The notes: a model not told the origin generated them from the letters alone. 64,000 nt of DNA from Candidatus Microbacterium colombiense (GCA_029203165.1 CP119308.1:1550001-1614000), one strand, 5' to 3'; positions 24,941-34,083 are shown, counted from the first letter of the stretch. A program made the numbers and translations.

Positions 24941-25596
24941 TCCGATGCCTCCTGAGATTCGGGCTCGATGCCCACGGTGATGACGGGCACGGCCGTGCCC
25001 TCGGCCAGACGGTAGTTGGCGCCGACGATGCCGAGACGGCCCTCGGCGACGGCGTTGCTGATCAGCTCAGATGACTGGAGCAGATCGGCCACGGTGTTGC
25101 GCAGGTGCTCCTGGCCGACGAGCTCGGCATCGATCTCGGCGACCGTGGTGCCGCCGTTCTCAGCCAGCACCTTGCGCGCGGCGGGGACGATCGGGGAGAT
25201 GAGCTTCCAGATGTGCGGCGGAAGCGGTGTCGCGTCGATCGCGGTGCCGTCGATCGCCGCGCGCACAGCACCGCAGGAGTCGTGCGCGAGCACGACGATG
25301 AGCGGAACCTCCAGCACGGCGACCGCATACTCCAGGCTTGCGACGATCGACTCGCCGATCACCTGCCCGGCGTTGCGGACCACGAACAGGTCACCGAGTC
25401 CGAGGTCGAAGATGATCTCCGCGGCGAGGCGCGAATCCGAGCAGCCGAAGAGCGTCGCCACGGGGTTCTGCGCCGCCTCGAGGTCTTTGCGCCGGGCGAC
25501 GTCCTGGTTGGGATGACGCGGCTCGTCGGCGACGAATCGACGGTTGCCCTCCTGCATCTGCTGCCAGGCTGCGGCGGGCGAGAGGGCGTGCGTCAT
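24937..25596 (-). CDS. beta-class carbonic anhydrase
   Basis: Zinc enzyme converting CO2 and bicarbonate. 219 residues from ATG 25596, with GGAGG upstream. Zinc ligands and the dyad are visible: Cys52, Asp54 and Arg56 in CSDSR, His105 and Cys108 in LAHDSCGAV. VRNAGQVIG is the usual following block. It overlaps DUF4245 upstream and fumC downstream by ATGA. Bicarbonate supply for carboxylation is a plausible link to fumarase. Confidence 0.95.
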   Translation of the reverse strand: MTHALSPAAAWQQMQEGNRRFVADEPRHPNQDVARRKDLEAAQNPVATLFGCSDSRLAAEIIFDLGLGDLFVVRNAGQVIGESIVASLEYAVAVLEVPLIVVLAHDSCGAVRAAIDGTAIDATPLPPHIWKLISPIVPAARKVLAENGGTTVAEIDAELVGQEHLRNTVADLLQSSELISNAVAEGRLGIVGANYRLAEGTAVPVITVGIEPESQEASE

Positions 25597-26237
25597 GATG
25601 CCTCCGAGAGTGCGCGGATTTGGGGAACAAGGGACTCGGCCAGCTCGGCCGTCGACGCGGCCGAGCGGGATCCGTACAGCAGCACGTAGTCGTCGCCCGC
25701 CTGCGTACCGATCGCGTAGTTGACGTTCTGGTTCGCCCCGGCCTCGCCTGGCTTGAAGACGTCCCACTCGAGTCCGCCGACGCGGATGGTGTCGGTCGGG
25801 GCGATGCCGTTGAGCCGCTGCGGCGCCCATGACGAGTCGGCGGCGAAGGCCTGGGCGATACGGATGAACCCGCGCTCATCATCGGCGGAGGGGGCCAGAG
25901 TGATGTCCCAGACGACTGTCGCGCCGCTCTGGAGCTCGGCGGCGTTGACCCGCCAGAAGGTGCCGAGGTCCGGAACGATGACCGGGCGGTCCATGGTCGC
26001 CTCGACATCGGCGGCGATACCGGCGAGGTCGATCGGCTTCGCCGCCGTCGGCTCGCCTCGCGGGACGGCGAAGATGATGACGGCCACCACGGCGACGGTC
26101 ACCAGCAGCGCGGCGACCAGGCTCCTCATGGTCTGGCTCGAGCGATAGGCCTTGCTCGATGCGGCCTTGCGGGCCGCGGTCTCCTCGGGCGTCTCGGGAC
26201 GACCGAGCTCGGCCACGATGGGGGCGGGCTTGTTCAT
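25593..26237 (-). CDS. DUF4245 domain-containing membrane protein
   Basis: A 214-residue protein: cytoplasmic N-terminus, one membrane helix (LVAALLVTVAVVAVIIFAV), then an extracytoplasmic domain with TFWRVNAAELQSGATVVWDIT and GGLEWDVFKPGEA. DUF4245 is an actinobacterial family of unknown function that regularly follows Exo VII genes, as here. Both ends overlap neighbours by ATGA. Confidence 0.88.
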   Translation of the reverse strand: MNKPAPIVAELGRPETPEETAARKAASSKAYRSSQTMRSLVAALLVTVAVVAVIIFAVPRGEPTAAKPIDLAGIAADVEATMDRPVIVPDLGTFWRVNAAELQSGATVVWDITLAPSADDERGFIRIAQAFAADSSWAPQRLNGIAPTDTIRVGGLEWDVFKPGEAGANQNVNYAIGTQAGDDYVLLYGSRSAASTAELAESLVPQIRALSEAS

Positions 26238-26464
26238 GCGTCGGCCTCGTCGGATGCGGCGGCGCGAGCCGCGTCGAGGCGGCGCTTCGCGCCCAGGAGC
26301 CATTCCTCGCAGCGGGCAGCGAGTGCCTCACCGCGCTCCCAGAGAGCGAGCGATTGCTCGAGCGTCGGGGCTCCCTGTTCGAGTTCTGCCACGACCTTCA
26401 CCAACTCGTCGCGGGCCGCCTCGAACGACAGCGTCTCCACAGGGGTGTCGTTCAGCGCGCTCAC
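26234..26464 (-). CDS. xseB: exodeoxyribonuclease VII small subunit
   Basis: 76 residues, the normal size. XseB forms helical dimers that coat the large subunit XseA. The family core LSFEAARDELVKVVAELEQG followed by LEQSLALWERGEALAARCEEWL is complete. It lies 61 nt after xseA on the same strand and overlaps DUF4245. Confidence 0.95.
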   Translation of the reverse strand: MSALNDTPVETLSFEAARDELVKVVAELEQGAPTLEQSLALWERGEALAARCEEWLLGAKRRLDAARAAASDEADA

Positions 26465-26525
26465 CCCTCCATCCTACGGCGTACGGGACCCTCGACCTGC
26501 GGGCCGGCCGGGTCGCCCGGGGGAG

Positions 26526-27803
26526 TCAGGACTCCTCCGCGATCTCGCCCTCGGATCGCGCGCGCAGCGACCCTCGGTCGATCGTGATGCTCAGTGCGGT
26601 GCCGGCGGGAGCATCTGCCGCATCGCGCAGGATCACGCCGCCGTCGAGGTGGGCGATCGCGTAGCCGCGCGCCAGCGTCGCCGCGGGGGAGAGCGCTCGC
26701 AGCGAGGCGCGGAGCTCGCTGGTCCTGCGGCCTGCGACGTCGAGCTGACGCGTGACCGTCTCGCGTCCGCGAGACTGCAGCAGCCACAGCTCCTGCGCGC
26801 GGGCGTCGATGATCGGGGCGGGCGATCGCAGGATGGGGCGGGAACGCAACTGCTCCAATTGTGAGATGTCGTGCGAGAGCCGCTGCGTGAGCCGGGTCGT
26901 GGACCGGGAACGGAGTTGCGCGATCAACGCCCGCTGCTCTCCGACGTCCGGCACGACGCGCTTCGCGGCATCCGTCGGTGTCGAGGCGCGCAGATCGGCG
27001 ACGTCATCGAGCAGGGGTCGGTCGTTCTCATGGCCGATCGCGCTGACGATCGGCGTCGACGCGGCCGCGACCGCGCGCACCAATCGCTCGTCGCTGAATC
27101 CGAGGAGAGTCTGGGGGTCGCCGCCACCTCGTGCGATCACGATGACATCGACGTCGGGGTCGGCATCCAGGCGAGCCAGGGCCGCCAGGGTCTCGGGAAC
27201 GCAGCGGTCGCCCTGCACGGCGGCGTACTCCGTGCGGAATCTCACCTGAGGCCAGCGCAGCTCGGCGTTGCGATGCACGTCCTTCTCGGCATCCGAACGC
27301 TCGCCGGTGATCAGTCCGATCACATGGGGAAGGAACGGCAGACGCTTCTTGCGAGAGGCGTCGAACAGGCCTTCCTGACGCAGCTGCAGGCGCAGCTTCT
27401 CGAGGCGCTCGAGCTGGTCGCCCAGACCCACGTGCTTCATGGCCGACACCGTGAAGCTGAAGTCACCGGACTTGACGAAGTAGTCGGCCTTCACCGCGGC
27501 GACGACGTGATCGCCGATGCCGAGATCGGAGGGGACGCGTCCTCGCACGCTCGACCACACTCGGATCGAGATCTGTGCGTCGGACTGCGTGTCCTTCAGT
27601 CGGGCGAACACATTGCCGGCGCGCACGTTCCACGATGTGATCTCACCCTCGACCCACACCGTGTTCCACCGTGCGATGAAATCGCGGATCGTGCCGTTCA
27701 ACCGGGCGACCGAGGTGGGGGCATCGGCGGTGGAGTCGCGAGGGGCGACCGCATCCGCCGGGGGTGTCTCGCCCGGCTTGCTCGCGGCCTCGAACACTGT
27801 CAT
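26526..27803 (-). CDS. xseA: exodeoxyribonuclease VII large subunit
   Basis: Catalytic subunit of Exo VII, which degrades single-stranded DNA in repair. 425 residues. N-terminal OB fold (VWVEGEITSWNVRAGNVFARLKD in parts), then catalytic blocks: GLITGERSDAEKDVHRN, VIVIARGGGDPQTLLGFSDE, SAIGHENDRPLLDDVADLRA. The C-terminal helical part is shorter than in E. coli. GAGGAG precedes ATG 27803. It is divergent from ispH across 100 nt. Confidence 0.94.
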   Translation of the reverse strand: MTVFEAASKPGETPPADAVAPRDSTADAPTSVARLNGTIRDFIARWNTVWVEGEITSWNVRAGNVFARLKDTQSDAQISIRVWSSVRGRVPSDLGIGDHVVAAVKADYFVKSGDFSFTVSAMKHVGLGDQLERLEKLRLQLRQEGLFDASRKKRLPFLPHVIGLITGERSDAEKDVHRNAELRWPQVRFRTEYAAVQGDRCVPETLAALARLDADPDVDVIVIARGGGDPQTLLGFSDERLVRAVAAASTPIVSAIGHENDRPLLDDVADLRASTPTDAAKRVVPDVGEQRALIAQLRSRSTTRLTQRLSHDISQLEQLRSRPILRSPAPIIDARAQELWLLQSRGRETVTRQLDVAGRRTSELRASLRALSPAATLARGYAIAHLDGGVILRDAADAPAGTALSITIDRGSLRARSEGEIAEES

Positions 27804-27891
27804 CTGCTCCTCGTTCTCCTGCGGGACGTCGTCGTGCGCTCATCGAGCGCGTCGTTGCCGCACGCCCAGGCCTTTCGCGGTCAAGCGCCGG

Positions 27892-27897
27892 TAGAAT
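27892..27897 (+). promoter_or_regulatory. -10 box of ispH (leaderless)
   Basis: TAGAAT ends 6 nt before GTG 27904. Confidence 0.52.
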
Positions 27898-27903
27898 CGA
27901 TGC

Positions 27904-28983
27904 GTGACCTCGACTGTCGTTCATCTCCCTGCCCCGCGCATCCCACGAGTGCGTGCGGCCTCAGGGCGGCTTCAGGATAACCCGGTCGTCGGACAGAAGC
28001 GGGTTCTCCTCGCCGCTCCCCGCGGCTACTGCGCCGGCGTCGACCGCGCGGTGGTCGCCGTCGAGAAGGCACTGGAGCGCTACGGCGCACCGGTGTACGT
28101 GCGCAAGCAGATCGTGCACAACATCCACGTCGTCACCGAGCTCGAGGAGAAGGGCGCGGTGTTCGTCGAGGAGGTCGACGAGGTTCCCGAGGGAGCGCAC
28201 GTCGTCTTCAGTGCTCATGGCGTCTCTCCCGCTGTCGTGACTGCGGCATCCGATCGCGGGCTGCACGCGATCGACGCGACGTGCCCCCTCGTCACGAAGG
28301 TGCATCGAGAGGCCGTCCGATTCGCTCGCGACGACTTCGAGGTCCTGCTGATCGGCCACGAGTGGCATGAGGAGGTCGAGGGCACTGCGGGTGAGGCTCC
28401 CGACCACGTCACCGTCGTGAACTCGCCTGATGAGGCCGACACCGTGCAGGTCAAGGATCCGTCGAAGGTGGTCTGGCTCTCGCAGACGACGCTGTCGGTC
28501 GACGAGACGATGGAGACGGTGAACCGCCTGCGTGCGCGATTCCCCGACCTCCACAATCCGCCGTCCGACGACATCTGCTACGCGACGCAGAACCGCCAGG
28601 TCGCCATCAAGAAGGTCGCCGCATCGGCGGACCTCGTGATCGTCGTCGGTTCCTCCAACTCCTCCAACAGCGTCCGCCTCGTCGAGGTCGCCCTCGAGTA
28701 CGGTGCCAAGGCCGCGTACCGGGTCGACTACGCCGAAGAGGTGCAGCAGGAATGGCTCGACGGCGTCGAGACGGTCGGCGTGACCAGCGGAGCGTCGGTG
28801 CCCGAGGTTCTCGTGCGTGAGGTTCTCGCAGCCCTTGACGATGCGGGCTACCGCGACGTCGAAGAGGTCAAGACCGCCGAAGAGGACCTGATGTTCTCGT
28901 TGCCGAAGGAGCTCCGCCAGGACTCCAGTGGCCAGCGCGACGCCCGTGCGCTCGGGGGACGCGCGTCCGGAGGAGGCGCTTAG
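27904..28983 (+). CDS. ispH: 4-hydroxy-3-methylbut-2-enyl diphosphate reductase
   Basis: Last enzyme of the MEP isoprenoid pathway, a [4Fe-4S] enzyme making IPP and DMAPP. 359 residues. Cluster cysteines are in PRGYCAGVDRAV (Cys43), DATCPLVTKVH and DDICYATQNRQ; substrate histidines are in VHNIHVV, FSAHGVSP and IGHEWHEE. The N-terminal 30 residues are an extension typical of actinobacteria. The next gene (IclR) begins 2 nt after the stop. Confidence 0.96.
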   Translation: MTSTVVHLPAPRIPRVRAASGRLQDNPVVGQKRVLLAAPRGYCAGVDRAVVAVEKALERYGAPVYVRKQIVHNIHVVTELEEKGAVFVEEVDEVPEGAHVVFSAHGVSPAVVTAASDRGLHAIDATCPLVTKVHREAVRFARDDFEVLLIGHEWHEEVEGTAGEAPDHVTVVNSPDEADTVQVKDPSKVVWLSQTTLSVDETMETVNRLRARFPDLHNPPSDDICYATQNRQVAIKKVAASADLVIVVGSSNSSNSVRLVEVALEYGAKAAYRVDYAEEVQQEWLDGVETVGVTSGASVPEVLVREVLAALDDAGYRDVEEVKTAEEDLMFSLPKELRQDSSGQRDARALGGRASGGGA

Positions 28984-28985
28984 CA

Positions 28986-29777
28986 GTGAGCGCCGCGGAG
29001 GTCGAGCCGACCCTCATCGGGTCCGTGCAACGTGCTCTCCGCCTCGTCGACATCGTCGCGAACTCGCCACGGCCGCTTCCGGTGAAGATGCTCGCGGCGA
29101 TCACGGGTCTGACTCCGGGTACGACATACAACCTCGTACGGACCCTCATCCACGAGGGCTACCTCTGGTCTGAACCTGACGGCTTGGTGTTGGGCAGCCG
29201 GTTCCCCGCGTTCCAGCACGAGACCGATGCGCGGGGCGTGTTCCTCGCCCGGGTGCGCTCCGCCCTCCGCGATGTGACCGATGAACTCGGGGCGACCGCC
29301 TACCTGTCGCGTTTCGACGACGGTGAGATGCACCTCGTCGACATCGTCGATGCGGTCCACAATCCGCGTGTCGAACTCTGGGTGGGGCTGCAGTCCAGTG
29401 CTCATGCCACGGCGCTCGGAAAACAGATCCTCGCGGAGCTTCCCGGCGAGGACCGCCTGGACTATCTCTCCCGGCACCGTCTGGAGGAGCTGACTCCGCG
29501 CACCATCAGCGACAGGCGCACGCTGCTCACCCAGCTCGAGCACTCCACGGGCTGGGTCGTCGACCAGGAGGAATACGCGATCGGCGCGACGTGCGTCGCC
29601 GTGCCGGTGATCGCTCCGAACGTCACGGCCTCGTTGGCGATCTCTCTGCCGTCTGACCGCGCGGTCGTCGATCGCGCTCTGGTGTCGAAGCTGCAGCGCA
29701 CCGCGCAGCGGCTGTCGTTGCAGCTCGGAGCCGGCGCGATGGACGGGTCATCACCCGGCGTCGAGTTCACTATCTGA
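28986..29777 (+). CDS. IclR-family transcriptional regulator
   Basis: 263 residues from GTG 28986. The N-terminal winged helix (SVQRALRLVDIVANSPRPLPVKML then TYNLVRTLIHEGYL) is followed by a ligand-binding GAF-like domain with LQSSAHATALGKQILAELP and EEYAIGATCVAVPVI. IclR proteins govern catabolic operons, but no such operon adjoins it; it sits directly behind ispH, perhaps co-transcribed. Effector and targets are unknown. Confidence 0.92.
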   Translation: MSAAEVEPTLIGSVQRALRLVDIVANSPRPLPVKMLAAITGLTPGTTYNLVRTLIHEGYLWSEPDGLVLGSRFPAFQHETDARGVFLARVRSALRDVTDELGATAYLSRFDDGEMHLVDIVDAVHNPRVELWVGLQSSAHATALGKQILAELPGEDRLDYLSRHRLEELTPRTISDRRTLLTQLEHSTGWVVDQEEYAIGATCVAVPVIAPNVTASLAISLPSDRAVVDRALVSKLQRTAQRLSLQLGAGAMDGSSPGVEFTI

Positions 29778-29857
29778 AGAAGCGCCTCTGGCGGAATGGC
29801 ACGCGCTTTCCTATGATCGGATCAGTAGTCGTCTGTGCAAACGGCACTACGGGTATC

Positions 29858-29909
29858 ACGGAGCGTCCCCAGCGCTCCTGACCCACTTGGATACGGAGCG
29901 TCCCCAGCG
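29858..29909. repeat. tandem direct repeat of a small hairpin
   Basis: ACGGAGCGTCCCCAGCG occurs at 29858-29874 and 29893-29909, 35 nt apart. Each unit folds on itself: GGAGCG with CGCTCC in the first, with CGTTCC in the second. It lies in the gap after the IclR gene. Confidence 0.65.
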
Positions 29910-29919
29910 TTCCACATCC

Positions 29920-29952
29920 GCGGCCCCGAGAGTCCCCATTCTCCGGGGCCGC
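29920..29952. terminator. probable terminator hairpin
   Basis: GCGGCCCCG (29920-29928) pairs with CGGGGCCGC (29944-29952), with a 15-nt loop. It closes the gap downstream of the IclR gene. Confidence 0.5.
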
Positions 29953-30001
29953 CATCATTTTCCGGCGTCGTCGCTGTGAGCCTCTCCCAAGCCGGGGACG
30001 T

Positions 30002-30007
30002 TAACAT
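30002..30007 (+). promoter_or_regulatory. -10 box of the gene at 30014 (leaderless)
   Basis: TAACAT ends 6 nt before ATG 30014. Confidence 0.45.
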
Positions 30008-30013
30008 GGCGGG

Positions 30014-30535
30014 ATGACCGATCACAGGCCCCAGTACGGCGAACTCGCGACTCCTGAAGAGCAGCGCGCCGCCGCCGGCCTCCCTCCCGTGCAGGAGCTG
30101 CCGCCCGTGGTGGTCGAGCCGCAAGGCCCCACGGCGCCTGCAGTACCGGCGACCGGCGCGCCCCGGCGTCCGGTCGATCGCCTGGTCACCATCGGACTGC
30201 TCGTCTACGGACTGATCAACGCGATCGTCACCGCCGTGTCGTACCTCGATCTTCCCCGTGTGATGAACGAGACGATGAAGATCGTCGGTATCGAGGGCGA
30301 GTTCACCAACTTCGCTCAGGGCAAGCTCTGGGGCACGATCGCCGCGATCCTGCTGGTCGTGGGATGGGGGATCACCGCCGCGGTCTCCGTCCGGCGCCTG
30401 CGCCGCGGGAAGCTCACCTGGTGGGTGCCACTGGTCGGCGCCGTCGTCACGATGACGATCGTCACGATCTGCATCGCCGTGCCGATGATGGGCGATCCTG
30501 CGTTCATCGCGCATCTCGACGCGCTGACTTCGTAG
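30014..30535 (+). CDS. uncharacterised membrane protein (DUF6264-like)
   Basis: 173 residues. A Pro-rich cytoplasmic N-terminus of about 55 residues is followed by three or four membrane helices (TIGLLVYGLINAIVTAV, GTIAAILLVVGWGITAAV, WWVPLVGAVVTMTIVTICIAV). I believe it belongs to DUF6264, found in Microbacteriaceae; no function is known. A hypothetical gene follows 28 nt later with its own promoter-like box. Confidence 0.72.
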   Translation: MTDHRPQYGELATPEEQRAAAGLPPVQELPPVVVEPQGPTAPAVPATGAPRRPVDRLVTIGLLVYGLINAIVTAVSYLDLPRVMNETMKIVGIEGEFTNFAQGKLWGTIAAILLVVGWGITAAVSVRRLRRGKLTWWVPLVGAVVTMTIVTICIAVPMMGDPAFIAHLDALTS

Positions 30536-30551
30536 TCCTGTCGGGAGCACG

Positions 30552-30557
30552 TACTGT
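30552..30557 (+). promoter_or_regulatory. -10-like box of the gene at 30564 (leaderless)
   Basis: TACTGT ends 6 nt before GTG 30564. Confidence 0.42.
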
Positions 30558-30563
30558 CGAACA

Positions 30564-31817
30564 GTGCTCCAGAACAGTTTCGGCGTCCAGCTCACCTCGG
30601 CATCCGTGGACCGGGGTGATGGTTCGGACCCGCGCGATGCGGCGATCGACGTGCTCCGCAGGGAGCGGGTCTTGGCCGCGGTGCGCGACGGTGGAGCGCA
30701 ATGGGATGCGCAGGAGGAAGCGGCCCTCCTGATCGCCGTGACCGATGATGGCCGTGTGCTCACGCTGGACCCGGCGGACGGTATCGAGACGACCCTCACT
30801 GCAGAGGAGTTGCGCTCCGCTTTCGCCGACGCCGGCCTGACGCTGTGGTTGGACGTGGGTGACGGCCCGGATCTCGACGTCGACACGCATCCCGCACCCG
30901 ATGGCGACGTCGAGGACGTCGACCTCAGGGAGTCGGTCCCCGCCGAGTTCGACCCGGATGACGTCGACTTCTCCCCCTTCGAGCCGACCACCGTACGAGT
31001 GTCGACGTTCTCGCACCGAGGACCCGCGATCGCTCGTATTCTCGCCGCGGTCGGACGCATGCCGGTCGACCACCTCGAATCGGGCGACTGGTCACTGCAG
31101 AGGTTCGAGACCCCGGAGCCGACCGCGTCCTTGACCACATCGAATGCCGACCTCCCGCTCGTGGAGTTGAATCGCGCGGACACGGGGAGCTGGTTCCAGG
31201 TCTCGATCGGTGCGGGCATCGCCATCCCGTTCTGGACCGACGCCGAACGCGACACCCGCCCGGTGCTCGACGTGGACGCCATCTCGGTTCCCGAGACCGC
31301 AGAGATCTACCGGCGTCTGCTCGCTGAAGGCGACGGGAGCCGCGACGAGCTGCTTGAGGTCGCGGATCGCGTCACCCTCGATGTGGATGCCGCGCACCGT
31401 GCGCTCCTGTCGGAAGCGCTGGGTGGCGTCGTCGGTACGGAGGCGCGGGAACGGGCGTTCCTGGTGGCGTTCGGCATTCCCCGTGATCTGATCGACGCCG
31501 CCTACGACGAGAGCGCCGGTCCCGCCGCCCGTCAGTTCACAGCGATGAGCAGATGGGCCGTGGCCAGGGAGACGGTGATCGCGGGGTTCGGCGAGATCAC
31601 GCCCCTCACGCGGAGGCAGCGTCCGATCGCGCGGCTTCTCGACGCGCTGCGCCGGCGCCCGGCTCTGGGCCTCGCGCTCACGCTCGGAGAGATGACGGCG
31701 GGCGTGTGGGCGACGAGCCGCACTCGAGGCGCCGGACGAGCGGTGGGCGTACTGCTCATCGTGGATGCGACGATCGACGCCCTTGTGTGGATCGCCCGGA
31801 TCCGTCGGAGCCGATAG
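30564..31817 (+). CDS. large uncharacterised protein
   Basis: 417 residues, not recognised. The first 100 residues are globular and acidic (DAAIDVLRRERVLAAVRDGG, LLIAVTDDGRVLTLDP). Residues about 110-140 are very rich in Asp and Glu. A beta-rich middle (GSWFQVSIGAGIAIPFW) and a helical part (EIYRRLLAEGDGSRDELLEVA) follow. The C-terminus has a basic hydrophobic region (RAVGVLLIVDATIDALVWIARIRRSR in parts) that may touch the membrane. No catalytic motif was seen. Codon bias is normal, and a perfect terminator hairpin follows. Confidence 0.72.
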   Translation: MLQNSFGVQLTSASVDRGDGSDPRDAAIDVLRRERVLAAVRDGGAQWDAQEEAALLIAVTDDGRVLTLDPADGIETTLTAEELRSAFADAGLTLWLDVGDGPDLDVDTHPAPDGDVEDVDLRESVPAEFDPDDVDFSPFEPTTVRVSTFSHRGPAIARILAAVGRMPVDHLESGDWSLQRFETPEPTASLTTSNADLPLVELNRADTGSWFQVSIGAGIAIPFWTDAERDTRPVLDVDAISVPETAEIYRRLLAEGDGSRDELLEVADRVTLDVDAAHRALLSEALGGVVGTEARERAFLVAFGIPRDLIDAAYDESAGPAARQFTAMSRWAVARETVIAGFGEITPLTRRQRPIARLLDALRRRPALGLALTLGEMTAGVWATSRTRGAGRAVGVLLIVDATIDALVWIARIRRSR

Positions 31818-31834
31818 CCACGCGTCGTACGAAA

Positions 31835-31866
31835 GAAGTGCCCCGGCCGATCGGCCGGGGCACTTC
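31835..31866. terminator. two-way terminator
   Basis: Perfect 14-bp stem GAAGTGCCCCGGCC / GGCCGGGGCACTTC with a GATC loop, between the convergent ends of the 30564 gene and fbaA. Confidence 0.85.
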
Positions 31867-31883
31867 ATTCATGTGGTGCGCGG

Positions 31884-32912
31884 TCAGCTCTTCGACTGGC
31901 CGTACGAGCCGAGCTGGCGGGTCGACTCGATGACGCGAGCAGCCATCGCCGTCTCGGCGACCTTGCCCCAGGCGCGGGGGTCGTAGAGCTTCTTGTTGCC
32001 GACCTCGCCGTCGACCTTCAGGACGCCGTCGTAGTTCTTGAACATGTAGTCGGCGATCGCACGCGTGTAGGCGTACTGCGTGTCGGTGTCGATGTTCATC
32101 TTGATGACACCGTTGGCGACCGCGAGGGCGATCTCCTCGTCGGTCGAGCCGGATCCACCGTGGAACACGAGGTCGAGGGGCTTCGCGCCGGTGTTGTACT
32201 TCGCAGCGACCTGCGCCTGGATGTCGCCCAGGAGCTCGGGGCGAAGCTTGACACCGCCCGGCTTGTAGACGCCGTGCACGTTGCCGAAGGTCAGCGCCGC
32301 GATGTAGCGGCCCTGCTCGCCGAGACCCAGAGCCTGGACGGCCTGGTCGACATCGGAGAAGGTCGTGTAGAGGGCGTCGTTCGAGCCCTCGTGCGCCACG
32401 CCGTCCTCTTCGCCGCCGACGACGCCGATCTCGACCTCGAGGATCGCGTTGATCGCCTTCATGCGGGGGAGCAGGTCCTTCGCGATCTCGATGTTCTCGG
32501 CCAGGGGAACAGCCGAGCCATCCCACATGTGCGACTGGAAGATCGGGTTGCGGCCGGCCTTGACCTCTTCTTCGGAGGCGGAGATCAGCGGCTCGACGAA
32601 GCCCGCGAGCGCGTCCTTCGGGCAGTGGTCGGTGTGCAGCGCGACGGTGACCGGGTAGTTCTTGGCGACCTCGGTGGCGTAACGCGCGAAGGCGAGAGCG
32701 CCCGTGGCGCGGGCCTTGACCGTGTGGCCGGCGAAGTAGTCGGCGCCGCCCGTGGTGACCTGGATGATGCCGTCGGAGCCGGCCTCGGTCAGGCCCTGGA
32801 GGACGGAGTTGATCGTCTGTGAGCTGGAGACGTTGAAAGCCGGGTACGCGAAGCCGCCGGCCTTCGCGCGGTCGAGCATTTCGGCGTACTGATCCGGGGT
32901 GGCGACGGGCAT
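31884..32912 (-). CDS. fbaA: class II fructose-bisphosphate aldolase
   Basis: Zinc-dependent aldolase splitting fructose 1,6-bisphosphate. 342 residues, long-form class IIA. Zinc and catalytic residues are visible in VALHTDHCPKD, in the VFHGGSGSTDEE phosphate loop, and in KMNIDTDTQYAYTRA. It is divergent from glpX, the phosphatase acting on the same metabolite, across 184 nt, so the opposing gluconeogenic and glycolytic steps share one intergenic region. Confidence 0.97.
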   Translation of the reverse strand: MPVATPDQYAEMLDRAKAGGFAYPAFNVSSSQTINSVLQGLTEAGSDGIIQVTTGGADYFAGHTVKARATGALAFARYATEVAKNYPVTVALHTDHCPKDALAGFVEPLISASEEEVKAGRNPIFQSHMWDGSAVPLAENIEIAKDLLPRMKAINAILEVEIGVVGGEEDGVAHEGSNDALYTTFSDVDQAVQALGLGEQGRYIAALTFGNVHGVYKPGGVKLRPELLGDIQAQVAAKYNTGAKPLDLVFHGGSGSTDEEIALAVANGVIKMNIDTDTQYAYTRAIADYMFKNYDGVLKVDGEVGNKKLYDPRAWGKVAETAMAARVIESTRQLGSYGQSKS

Positions 32913-33084
32913 GAGAACTCCTGCGATTGGTGAGCCGGGACAGCTGTCACTCTATCGGGGCGCACGGGCGGATGCCGAAGGCAGGAGGCGGGCTTCGGGC
33001 CGCGGCTCCTGCGCTGATGTTAAGAATGTCGATTCCTTCATCGCGATTATGCCGAAAGGCGGTCGATCTCCGCGCGGCGATGGC

Positions 33085-33090
33085 TAGGCT
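33085..33090 (+). promoter_or_regulatory. -10 box of glpX (leaderless)
   Basis: TAGGCT ends 6 nt before ATG 33097. Confidence 0.55.
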
Positions 33091-33096
33091 GACCGC

Positions 33097-34083
33097 ATGG
33101 TGAGTCTGACTGCTGATCTGAGCCCGCTTCGACCCGACCGAAACCTCGCGATGGAGCTGGTGCGCGCGACGGAGGCGGCGGCGATCCGTGCCGTGCCGTT
33201 CATCGGCCGCGGCGCGAAGGAAGCGGCGGACGGTGCTGCCGTCGACGCCATGCGTGCCTTCCTCGGAACGGTCGACTTCCAGGGGCGTGTCGTCATCGGC
33301 GAGGGCGAGAAGGACAACGCTCCCATGCTCTTCAACGGTGAGGTCGTCGGGACGGGGCAGGGGCCGCTCTGCGACATCGCCGTCGACCCGATCGACGGTA
33401 CGTCGCTCACCGCAGCCGGGCGGCAGAACGCCCTCTCCGTCATTGCGGTCTCCGACCGCGGCACGATGCTCGATGCATCGAGCGTCTTCTACATGGACAA
33501 GCTCGTCACGGGCCCTGCCGGCGTGGGAGTGGTCGACATCCGTCTTCCGATCGGCGAGAACATCCGCAAGCTCGCCGGCGCGCTCGGCAAGCCGGTCGAC
33601 GAGATCGTCGTCTCGGTGCTGAACCGCCCGCGCCACGAGAAGCTGATCCAGGACATCCGGGATGCCGGCGCCGGTACCCGTCTGATGAGCGACGGCGACG
33701 TGGCCGGCGGCATCAACGCGGCTCGTCATGACGCCCGCACCGACATGTGCGTCGGCGTCGGCGGCAGTCCCGAGGGGATCGTCACCGCCTGTGCCATCAA
33801 GGCGCTCGGCGGACACATCCAGGGCAAGCTCTGGCCCCGTGACGATGAGGAACGCCAGCGCGGGATCGATGCCGGGCTCGATATGGATCGGGTCTACGAG
33901 GCCGATGGCCTGGTGCAGGGCAACAACACGATCTTCGTCGCCACGGGCGTCACCGACGGACAGCTCGTTGCGGGCGTTCGTCGTGAGCGCGGTTACGTGT
34001 ACACCGAGAGCGTCGTGCTGCGCGGTGCGTCGGGCACGCTTCGCCGTATCGCATCGGAGCACCTCGTATCGAAGTGGTTGTGA
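33097..34083 (+). CDS. glpX: class II fructose-1,6-bisphosphatase
   Basis: Hydrolyses fructose 1,6-bisphosphate in gluconeogenesis; GlpX is the usual actinobacterial form. 328 residues. Metal- and phosphate-binding motifs are IGEGEKDNAPML, DIAVDPIDGTSLTAAGRQ, and DGDVAGGINAARHD with GVGGSPEGIVTACA. It is probably translated from a leaderless transcript and lies back to back with fbaA. Confidence 0.97.
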   Translation: MVSLTADLSPLRPDRNLAMELVRATEAAAIRAVPFIGRGAKEAADGAAVDAMRAFLGTVDFQGRVVIGEGEKDNAPMLFNGEVVGTGQGPLCDIAVDPIDGTSLTAAGRQNALSVIAVSDRGTMLDASSVFYMDKLVTGPAGVGVVDIRLPIGENIRKLAGALGKPVDEIVVSVLNRPRHEKLIQDIRDAGAGTRLMSDGDVAGGINAARHDARTDMCVGVGGSPEGIVTACAIKALGGHIQGKLWPRDDEERQRGIDAGLDMDRVYEADGLVQGNNTIFVATGVTDGQLVAGVRRERGYVYTESVVLRGASGTLRRIASEHLVSKWL

